A DNA stretch of 64,000 nt, from assembly GCA_029975965.1 (NCBI GenBank), contig JARKOV010000108.1, positions 62,001-126,000 of the forward strand, read 5' to 3'. The notes under the pieces are model-generated. The model was not told where the DNA came from. It did no database searches and worked only from the letters and a program-made list of their open reading frames with translations. This document shows, piece after piece, positions 53,791-61,287 of this stretch (the first letter of the stretch is position 1; every line of letters begins with the position of its first letter). This DNA comes from Anaerolinea sp. GTDB taxonomy: Bacteria; Chloroflexota; Anaerolineae; Anaerolineales; Anaerolineaceae. A program made the position numbers and the translations under genes.

Positions 53791-56034
53791 ATGGCAAAAG
53801 TGGCCGACCAATATCTGCTGGTTCACCCCTGGAAGATCGTCGAGGAGGGCTTTCACCCCGATCGCAGCGAAGTCTCAGAGTCGTTGTTTTCACTGGCCAA
53901 CGAGCACATGGGCGTGCGCGGCTTTTTCGACGAGGGATATTCCGGCAACAGCCTGATCGGCGCCTACCTCAACGGCATCTACGAGGAGCGCTTCACCGAG
54001 GGGATGGCTTACAAGGGCATCTCCAACCGGCTGGCCTTCATGGTAAACACGGTCAACTGGCTGCACACCCGCCTCGAGCTGGATGACGAGCGGCTCGACC
54101 TGGCTGCCTGCCGCGTGTCGCAATTCCGCCGCGAGCTGGATTTCCGCACCGGCGAGCTGCGCCGCGAACTGGTTTGGGAGACGCGATCCGGCAAGCGGCT
54201 GAGGGTGACCTTTTTGCGCCTGCTGAGCATGCAAACCAAGGAACTGGCCTGCCAGCAGGTGCGCCTGCTGCCGCTCAACTTTTCCGGTCCGCTCGATTTG
54301 GAGCTCGGCCTGGATTTCAGCGTCCCGCACCGCATGTTTGGCGACAACTTCTGGGATTGCCCGCGCCATGAGGCCGGAGCACTGCTCGGGGTGAGCCGGT
54401 CGATTCACCAGCGCGTGTTCGCCGGGATGAAGCTGCGGGCGGCAGGCGCGCAAACGCCGCTCCGGGCGGGGAAATTCACCGGCCTGCGCGTCTCGCTCGA
54501 GCTGCGCCAGGGTGAGGAAGCTGTCATCGAAAAAGCCGTCATCCTGCACTCGGACCGCGACCCGCAGCAGCCGCTGGAAGAAGCCTGGCGGCGCGGCATG
54601 GCGCTGCTGGACAGCGCGGTCAAGGAATATGCCGAGATCCTCGCCGAGAACCGCGCCTATTGGGACGCTTTCTGGGCGCGCTCGGACATCACCATCCAGG
54701 GCGACGACGAAACGCAGCAGGGCATCCGTTTTTGCATCTTTCAGATGCAGCAAACCTACCGCGGCGTGGTGGAAGGCGCCAACATCGGCGCCAAGGGGCT
54801 GACCGGCGAGGCTTACAACGGCAACGCCTTCTGGGACACCGAAACCTACTGCCTGCCCTTTTACCTGTTCAGCAACCCGCAGGCGGCGAAGAACCTGATC
54901 GACTTTCGCTACAAGACCCTGCCCCAGGCGATGGCGCGCGCCAAAGACCTGGACTGCGCCGGGGCGTGCTACCCGGTGGCGACCTCGGACGGCACGGAAA
55001 GCTGCACGCTTTGGCAGCACGCCAGCCTGCAATTCCAGCCGACCACCGCGGTGGCGTATGCGATCTGGCACTATGTGAAGGTGACCGGCGATACCGCCCT
55101 GCTGCGCGCCGAAGGGGCGGAGATGTTGCTGCAGATCTGCCGCTTTTTAGCCAGCCGCGGGCAGTGGTCGGCGAAGGGTAAGTTCGGCTATTACGCCGTG
55201 ATGGGGCCGGATGAGTTCCAGATGATGGTCAACAACAACGCCTACACCAACTACATGGCCAAGCGCACCTTCGAGTTCGCCCTGGAGGTGCTGGCAGAGG
55301 CCGACCTCGCCGCGCTGGGCAGCTCGCCGGCGGAGCTGGCTGAATGGCGGCGCATGGCCGAGGAGATGTTCATCCCCTACGATGCGCAGACCGGCCTGTA
55401 CGAGCAGCACGAGGGCTTCTTCAACCTGCCGCACATCGACGTGGACGCCATCCCGGTGGAGGAATTCCCGCTCTACCACCACTGGTCCTACGACCGCATC
55501 TATCGCAACGACATGATCAAGCAGCCGGACGTGCTGATGTTCATGTTTCTCTACAACCAATCCTTCACCCTGGAAGAGAAGCGCGCCAACTACGAGTACT
55601 ACGAGCCGCGCTGCATCCACGAGTCGTCCCTCTCGCCCTCGGTGCACTCGATCTTCGCCGCCGAGCTCGGGCGCCACCAGGAGGCGTTTGACTTCTTCCG
55701 CTTTGCCACGCGCATCGACCTGGACAACTACAACCGCAACACCGGTGAGGGTATCCACACCACCTCGATCGCGGCGGCCTGGATGAACATCGTCTACGGG
55801 TTCGGCGGGATGCGCTCGGATGGCGACGCGCTGGCGTTCAATCCTTCCATCCCGGCGCACTGGAAGGGCTACAGCTTCCAGGTGGTGTACCGCGGCTCGG
55901 TGATCCGCGTGGAAGTGGAACCGGGAAGGGCGGTCATCCGGGTAGTCGAGGGCGAGCCGGTTTGGCTGAAAGTGCGCGGGCAGGGATGCCAGGTGGGCCA
56001 CGAAGGGATCACCCTGGCGATGGAATGCCTGTAG
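53791..56034 (+). CDS. GH65 glycoside phosphorylase-like enzyme 1
   Basis: This encodes 747 residues, with AGGAGAG before the ATG. It has the GH65 layout: N-terminal beta-sandwich (about 1-270), helical (alpha/alpha)6 barrel (about 310-690) and a C-terminal beta domain. The general acid is Glu475 in 'GPDEFQMMVNNNAYTNY', and 'IHESSLSPSVHS' forms the phosphate-binding loop. Most members split an alpha-glucobiose with phosphate to beta-glucose 1-phosphate; maltose, kojibiose, nigerose and trehalose enzymes cannot be told apart here. It is a paralogue of the next gene. Confidence 0.93.
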   Translation: MAKVADQYLLVHPWKIVEEGFHPDRSEVSESLFSLANEHMGVRGFFDEGYSGNSLIGAYLNGIYEERFTEGMAYKGISNRLAFMVNTVNWLHTRLELDDERLDLAACRVSQFRRELDFRTGELRRELVWETRSGKRLRVTFLRLLSMQTKELACQQVRLLPLNFSGPLDLELGLDFSVPHRMFGDNFWDCPRHEAGALLGVSRSIHQRVFAGMKLRAAGAQTPLRAGKFTGLRVSLELRQGEEAVIEKAVILHSDRDPQQPLEEAWRRGMALLDSAVKEYAEILAENRAYWDAFWARSDITIQGDDETQQGIRFCIFQMQQTYRGVVEGANIGAKGLTGEAYNGNAFWDTETYCLPFYLFSNPQAAKNLIDFRYKTLPQAMARAKDLDCAGACYPVATSDGTESCTLWQHASLQFQPTTAVAYAIWHYVKVTGDTALLRAEGAEMLLQICRFLASRGQWSAKGKFGYYAVMGPDEFQMMVNNNAYTNYMAKRTFEFALEVLAEADLAALGSSPAELAEWRRMAEEMFIPYDAQTGLYEQHEGFFNLPHIDVDAIPVEEFPLYHHWSYDRIYRNDMIKQPDVLMFMFLYNQSFTLEEKRANYEYYEPRCIHESSLSPSVHSIFAAELGRHQEAFDFFRFATRIDLDNYNRNTGEGIHTTSIAAAWMNIVYGFGGMRSDGDALAFNPSIPAHWKGYSFQVVYRGSVIRVEVEPGRAVIRVVEGEPVWLKVRGQGCQVGHEGITLAMECL

Positions 56035-56069
56035 CAACCGAGTATTCCGCTCCTTTTTTGAGGTCGAAA

Positions 56070-58385
56070 ATGAACTGGGCCATTACCGAAGCAGATCAAC
56101 TCACCTCCCAAGATGTCGACCGGCAGGGAATCAAGCTGCTGATTGGCAACGGTTATCTCGGCTACCGCGGCACACTGGAAGAATACACCAAAGAGCAAAA
56201 GACCGCCACGATCGTCGCCGGGTTGTACGACCAGGTCGGCGATCAATGGCGCGAGCCGGTCAACCTGCCAAACGGGTGTTTCACCCGGGTGATCCACAAC
56301 GGTGCGGGGCTGCACGCCCTGGCGAGCCAGGTGGTCGCCCACTCCCAGACCCTGTATCTATACGGCGGCGTCCACGAACGCTGGACGACCTTTGCCTGTG
56401 ACGACGGGACGCGCATCATCGTGCGCGCGCGGCGCTTTACCAGCCTGGCGCGCCGCCAGGTGATCGGTCTGGAATACTGCGTCAGCTCCGACCGCCCATG
56501 CGAGGTCACGATTCGCACCGGCATCGACGGCGATGTGTGGGACATCAATGGACCGCACTTGCGCCAGATGCATGCTGGCGAGGAGGGAGGCGTCCTCTCG
56601 GTGAGCGCCCTCACCCACGAAAGGTCGCTGCCGGTCGCGGTGTCCGAGTGCGTGACCTACCCTGCCGGGCAACCGGCGTCGGTGAGCATCGTGGTGGAGG
56701 GCGGTCAGGAAGGGCGTCCCGCGTCCATTTACCGCGACATACGCGCGGCGGTGGATCGAAACGGCTTCACCTTTTATAAGTTCGTCGCCCACGTCACCGG
56801 CGTGGACGACCCCGCGCCCCTCGAAGCCAGCCGCGCGATCTGCCGGCAGGTCGCCGGTCTGGGTTTCCAGGCGCTGCTCGGCGAGCATACTGCGCTCTGG
56901 CGCAAGCGCTGGCAGGCCTGCGACGTCCAGATCGAGGGTGACCCCGAGGCGCAACTGGCCTTGCGCTTCAGCCTCTACCAGTTGCTCTCGATGGTCCCCA
57001 CCCACACCAGCCGGGCGTCCATCCCCGCCCGCGGTATTTCCGGGCAGATGTACAAAGGGGCCATTTTTTGGGACACCGAGATCTTCATCCTGCCGTTTTT
57101 TAACCACGCCTTTCCCGCGTACTCGCGCAACCTGCTGCTCTACCGCTATCACACCCTGGATGGCGCGCGCCGAAAAGCCGCCGAATATGGCTACCGCGGC
57201 GCTTTTTACGCCTGGGAAAGCCAGGACACCGGCGACGACGCCTGCACCCTGTTCAACGTCACCGACGTGTTTACCAACCGCCCCATGCGCACCTACTTCC
57301 GAGACAAGCAGGTGCACATTTCCGCCGACATCGCCTACGCCTTCTGGGCCTATTACCTCGGCACCGGCGACGCCTCAATCTGGCGCGACGGCGGCGCGGA
57401 GGTGGTGTTCGAGTGCGCCCGCTTTTTTCTGTCCTGCGTGTATTACCACCCGGACCGGAAACGCTACGAACTCCTGGATGTGACCGGCCCGGACGAATAC
57501 CACGAGCGCGTCCACAACAACGCTTTCACCAACCGCCTGGCGGCGCACACCCTGGAGGTCTGCCTGAAGGTGGCGGAGCTGATGCAGCGCAATGAGCCCG
57601 ATTTCTATGCCGGGCTGGTGCGCCGGCTGGATTTCGCGCGCGACCTGGATTCCATCGGCGAGGTGGCGCGCGGCCTGTTCCTGCCGGACGAGGTCGCGCC
57701 GGGCGAGGTCATCCCACAATTCGACGGCTACTTCGGGCTGGAGGATGTGCCCCTGAAGGCTTTGCTGGCGCGCAAGCTCCACCCGCACGAGTACCTGGGT
57801 GGGGGATGCGGGCTGGCGACGACGACGCAGATCATCAAGCAAGCCGACGTGGTGCTGATGCTTTACCTGTTTGGCGAGCGTTACCCGCTCGAGACCAAAA
57901 AGGCCAACTGGGAATATTACGAGCCGCGCACCGAGCACGGCTCCAGCCTGAGCGCCTGCTCGTATTCACTGATCGCGGCCCAGGTTGGCAAGGTGGAATG
58001 GGCTTACCGTTATTTCCTCAAGACCGCCACCATCGACCTGACCGGTGAAGGCAAGCAATACGTTGGCACGCTGTACATCGGTGGCACGCATGCCGCCGCT
58101 TGTGGGGGGGCGTGGATGTCGGCAGTTTTTGGGCTGTGCGGCATCCGCTGGACGGGAGAGGCGCTCTCGGTCGACCCGCACCTGCCCGCCCACTGGCGAA
58201 TGGTCTCGCTGCCTTTTGTTGTGCGCGGTTGCAGCCTGCGCATCACCCTCACCGCAGAGAGCGTGGCGATCGCACCCGCCGGGCGCCTGGCGGAGCCCTT
58301 GACGGTTACCGTGCGCGGGTCGGAGTATCTGCTGCGCGACGACGAAGAGCTGGCGATTGCTCTGAAGGTGACTCAGCGCGGCTAG
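56070..58385 (+). CDS. GH65 glycoside phosphorylase-like enzyme 2
   Basis: This encodes 771 residues from the ATG at 56070, with GAGG upstream; an in-frame ATG at 56026 would overlap the previous gene. The N-terminal 'GNGYLGYRGTLEEY' and 'GPDEYHERVHNNAFTN' (Glu476 as general acid) are GH65 signatures, and 'RTEHGSSLSACSYS' is the phosphate loop. Sequence divergence from the upstream paralogue suggests a different linkage preference, so the pair may handle a mixture of alpha-glucobioses. The usual beta-phosphoglucomutase partner is not in the window. Confidence 0.93.
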   Translation: MNWAITEADQLTSQDVDRQGIKLLIGNGYLGYRGTLEEYTKEQKTATIVAGLYDQVGDQWREPVNLPNGCFTRVIHNGAGLHALASQVVAHSQTLYLYGGVHERWTTFACDDGTRIIVRARRFTSLARRQVIGLEYCVSSDRPCEVTIRTGIDGDVWDINGPHLRQMHAGEEGGVLSVSALTHERSLPVAVSECVTYPAGQPASVSIVVEGGQEGRPASIYRDIRAAVDRNGFTFYKFVAHVTGVDDPAPLEASRAICRQVAGLGFQALLGEHTALWRKRWQACDVQIEGDPEAQLALRFSLYQLLSMVPTHTSRASIPARGISGQMYKGAIFWDTEIFILPFFNHAFPAYSRNLLLYRYHTLDGARRKAAEYGYRGAFYAWESQDTGDDACTLFNVTDVFTNRPMRTYFRDKQVHISADIAYAFWAYYLGTGDASIWRDGGAEVVFECARFFLSCVYYHPDRKRYELLDVTGPDEYHERVHNNAFTNRLAAHTLEVCLKVAELMQRNEPDFYAGLVRRLDFARDLDSIGEVARGLFLPDEVAPGEVIPQFDGYFGLEDVPLKALLARKLHPHEYLGGGCGLATTTQIIKQADVVLMLYLFGERYPLETKKANWEYYEPRTEHGSSLSACSYSLIAAQVGKVEWAYRYFLKTATIDLTGEGKQYVGTLYIGGTHAAACGGAWMSAVFGLCGIRWTGEALSVDPHLPAHWRMVSLPFVVRGCSLRITLTAESVAIAPAGRLAEPLTVTVRGSEYLLRDDEELAIALKVTQRG

Positions 58386-58445
58386 CGCCGGTCGATCTGG
58401 CGACGCTCGCGCCCCGTCGAGTTGTTCAGGGCTGCCGGTTGCTCG

Positions 58446-59348
58446 TTACTGCCGGCCGGCTTCGCCGGGAGCGCTCAACCCGCTCATCCTGGCGCTGACC
58501 TCCCAAAGCTTTTTCCAGGTCTCACGGTTGTAAGAATTCCGGTTCGAGCGCACTTGACGGTTGTTTTCATCCCAATAACCGCCCGTGGTCTGGCTCGCCT
58601 CGGGATCGGCCGCGAGGTAAACGTAGGTCTCGGCCTGCCGCTCGGGGGTGATTGCCATGCTGCGCTTGAGCTGGTAGATACTACGCAACCAGCCGGGCAG
58701 GTGTTCCAGGCGCTCATCGGGGATGGCGACGTTGGTCACACGGACGCAGTGCACGCTGACCCCCGTGCCTTTCAGCCGTTCGGCGAGATCGTAGGTGAAC
58801 ATCACCTGGGCCAGTTTCGAGTGGTAGTACGCGTGCTGAGTGCTGAAGCTCCGCTCGCCGTTGAGGTTGTCGAACTCAATGTCCAGGAAAGGGTAGGTCA
58901 TCAGACCTTTGGACGCCACCGTGATGATGCGACTGGGGGCGCTGGCTTTGAGCGTGTCAAGCAGCAGGTTGGTCATCAAGAAGGGGCCGACATGGTTGGT
59001 GGCAAAAATCGTTTCGATCCCGTCTCCCGTCAGGAGGGGTTTCTTGAGCGTGTGGTCAAAGTTGGCCGCGTTGTGGATGAGCACGTCCAGGCGCGCGTGG
59101 CGCTCTTGAAATTCCTGCACGAACTGGCGGATCGACGCCATGGACGACAGGTCCACGCGCATCAGCTCGACCTGCCCGCCACGGGCGGAGAGCCGCACTT
59201 CCTCCAGCGCCCTGGCGCCTCGCTCCGCAGAGCGGCAGGCCAGGATCACGTTTGCGCCAAGCCCGGCGAGCTGGATGGCTGCCGCTTTGCCGATGCCGGA
59301 ATTGGCTCCGGTCACGATGATGGTTTTCTGGTCGAGGTGGTAGGTCAT
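58446..59348 (-). CDS. SDR-family oxidoreductase (retinol dehydrogenase-like)
   Basis: This encodes 300 residues from the ATG at 59348, which is well spaced from AAGGA; a second ATG at 59357 overlaps the TetR stop. The motif T-G-A-N-S-G-I-G is at about 13-20, 'ACRSAERG' follows as the NADP-binding segment, then 'IHNAA' and the catalytic 'AYYHSKLAQ' (Tyr-x-x-x-Lys). Members reduce lipophilic ketones or aldehydes. It is cotranscribed with the upstream TetR repressor. Confidence 0.92.
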   Translation of the reverse strand: MTYHLDQKTIIVTGANSGIGKAAAIQLAGLGANVILACRSAERGARALEEVRLSARGGQVELMRVDLSSMASIRQFVQEFQERHARLDVLIHNAANFDHTLKKPLLTGDGIETIFATNHVGPFLMTNLLLDTLKASAPSRIITVASKGLMTYPFLDIEFDNLNGERSFSTQHAYYHSKLAQVMFTYDLAERLKGTGVSVHCVRVTNVAIPDERLEHLPGWLRSIYQLKRSMAITPERQAETYVYLAADPEASQTTGGYWDENNRQVRSNRNSYNRETWKKLWEVSARMSGLSAPGEAGRQ

Positions 59349-59353
59349 GCTGT

Positions 59354-60010
59354 TCATTCCTTGGTTTGAATAGGGGGTTGCGTTGCGATCCCGGAGCGCA
59401 GGATGTTGATAATCTGGTCGTACCTTGCGGCGATTTCCGCTTCGGCGACCGGCGTGGGCGGGGCTTCTGCCCCGGCCTGGGGAGAAAGGAAACGGGGGAG
59501 TTCGGTTAAAGCCGCGGTGAAAATGAACGCCGCGAGCTCTGAATCGATCTCTGGGCGCACTTCGCCGCGAGGCTTTCCGGCTTCGATCAGGCGGTAAAAA
59601 TACTCGCGGGTAGAGCGCGCCGCCTGGCTGACGAGCTCTTCCGGCAGAGGAGACCTGCCGTACGCGGCGCGCAGACCGATTTGCGCCAGTTTTGGGTACA
59701 CTAACTGGTACTTCGCCATTTCATGGAACAACCAGCGCAAGGAGTCATATAACCCCAGCTCGCTGGCGCGAGGGGCGCTGCTTGCCAGCAGGTCCGCTTT
59801 TTTTTGCGCGGCATATTCGAGCAAATAGTGGTACAGGTCGCTCTTGTCGGCGAAGTATTGGTAGAAGCTGCCCTTTGCGATTCCGGCGCGCGCGGCGATT
59901 TTCGTAATGGACGCGCTCTGGTAATCGTGCTGCGCGAATTCATCGATGGCGCAATTCAGAATGCCCTGGCGCTTTTCCTCGGGCAAGTTGAAAAAGGTTG
60001 GCAATGGCAT
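59354..60010 (-). CDS. TetR-family transcriptional repressor
   Basis: This encodes 218 residues from the ATG at 60010; GAGGTG is upstream. The N-terminal HTH ('ITKIAARAGIAKGSFYQYFADKSDLYHYL', about 34-62) is TetR-type. The C-terminal domain would bind an unknown hydrophobic ligand. It lies directly before the SDR gene, and two adjacent operator copies follow its promoter, so it should repress both genes. Confidence 0.95.
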   Translation of the reverse strand: MPLPTFFNLPEEKRQGILNCAIDEFAQHDYQSASITKIAARAGIAKGSFYQYFADKSDLYHYLLEYAAQKKADLLASSAPRASELGLYDSLRWLFHEMAKYQLVYPKLAQIGLRAAYGRSPLPEELVSQAARSTREYFYRLIEAGKPRGEVRPEIDSELAAFIFTAALTELPRFLSPQAGAEAPPTPVAEAEIAARYDQIINILRSGIATQPPIQTKE

Positions 60011-60030
60011 GCAACACCTCACCTGCGTAT

Positions 60031-60090
60031 ATGACCGGTCAGTCATATGACCGACCGGTCATATTATATGCCGATTCGCCCACCTGTCAA
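60031..60090 (-). promoter_or_regulatory. tetR-SDR promoter with two tandem operators
   Basis: On the minus strand TTGACA (60090-60085) and TATAAT (60068-60063) are spaced 16. Next to the -10 are two abutting 16-bp operators: ATGACCG-AC-CGGTCAT (60047-60062, perfect 7-bp arms) and 60031-60046, the same with one mismatched pair. Confidence 0.9.
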
Positions 60091-60248
60091 GCGGGACGCG
60101 AGATTCCACCTGCATGAGCGGCGAGGGGATGCCGTATAATGATCGTGAGGACGGTTGCCGGAATCCAGAATTCGCGCTCGTGGGACGCCCCCTCCTATGA
60201 AGAGGGCGTGCGCTCTGCTTGATCCGGTCGGCATGCTGGGAGGTGGGG

Positions 60249-61253
60249 ATGGATAGATTACGGGGCGATCCGTTGACCTGGCTGCTCGAGCCGGATCCTG
60301 CCAATCCGGGGGTGCGTTTCTTCGCGCTGCAAGACCTTGAAGGGCTTGGCGTCGACGACCCTGAGGTGCAGCGATCCAGGCGCGACATTATGGCGAGCGG
60401 GCCGGTGCCGGCCATCCTGGCGGCGCAACACCCAGAAGGCTACTGGGTGAAGGCCGGATCGGGCTACGGGCCGAAATACCAGGGAACCGTCTGGCAGGTG
60501 ATTCTGCTGGCTGAGCTGGGGGCCGACCCGGGTGACGAGCGCGTCCGGCGTGGGTGCGAGTATCTCCTGTCGCACGGCCGGGCGGTGAACGGCGCATTTT
60601 CAGCCGGACAGCCGCCAGTGCCGGCCAGTTCGGTGCACTGCTTGAACGGCAATCTCACCCACGCGCTGATTCGCCTGGGCTACGGCCAGGACCCGCGCGT
60701 TCAGGCGGCTCTGGACTGGCAGGCGCGCGCGATCACCGGTGAAGGCGATTTCCGTTATAACAGATCGGGCACGCCAGGCCCAGGCTTTGCTTGCGGCGCC
60801 AACCTGGGCAAGCCCTGCGGCTGGGGGGCGGTCAAAGCGCTGAAGGCGCTGAGTGCCGTCCCGGCGGACCTGCGCAGCCCGACGGTTCGACGCGCCGTGG
60901 AGGTAGGCGTCGATTTCCTCTTCAGCCGCGACCCGGCGGTCGCCGACTATCCCTTCACCGAACGGGTCAGCTCCACCTGGTTCAAATTCGGCTTTCCCCT
61001 CAGCTACTGGAGCGACGTGTTGGAGGCGGTGTCGGTGCTGGTCGACCTGGGTCATGGCGCAGATGCCCGCCTCGATCCTGCCTTCCGGCTCATCCTGGGG
61101 AAGCAGGACGATGGCGGTCGCTGGAGTCTGGAGAACACCCTCAACGGCAAGACCTGGGCCGATATCGAGGAGAAGGGCAAGCCCAGCAAATGGGTGACCT
61201 TGCGCGCCTTAAAGGCGTTGCAGCGCAGTGGGCGGATGGGCGCGGGCAACTGA
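60249..61253 (+). CDS. Squalene-cyclase-like (prenyltransferase/alpha-alpha barrel) repeat protein 2
   Basis: This encodes 334 residues, with GGGAGG before the ATG. The repeats include 'AAQHPEGYWVKAG' (about 56), 'RSGTPGPGFACGANLGKPCGWG' (about 170) and 'LGKQDDGGRWSLENTL' (about 285), ending in 'PSKWVTLRALKALQ'. That ending matches 'PSRWITLRALRVL' of the protein at 5413-6396, so the two are paralogues. Conserved Cys/His ('SSVHCLNGN', 'FACG', 'KPCGW') may bind metal. There is no DxDD cyclase motif. A MalT-like regulator gene starts 34 bases after the stop, so they are probably cotranscribed. Confidence 0.8.
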   Translation: MDRLRGDPLTWLLEPDPANPGVRFFALQDLEGLGVDDPEVQRSRRDIMASGPVPAILAAQHPEGYWVKAGSGYGPKYQGTVWQVILLAELGADPGDERVRRGCEYLLSHGRAVNGAFSAGQPPVPASSVHCLNGNLTHALIRLGYGQDPRVQAALDWQARAITGEGDFRYNRSGTPGPGFACGANLGKPCGWGAVKALKALSAVPADLRSPTVRRAVEVGVDFLFSRDPAVADYPFTERVSSTWFKFGFPLSYWSDVLEAVSVLVDLGHGADARLDPAFRLILGKQDDGGRWSLENTLNGKTWADIEEKGKPSKWVTLRALKALQRSGRMGAGN

Positions 61254-61287
61254 ACACCATCCCACGGTCGTTAGGACGGGTGAAGCG

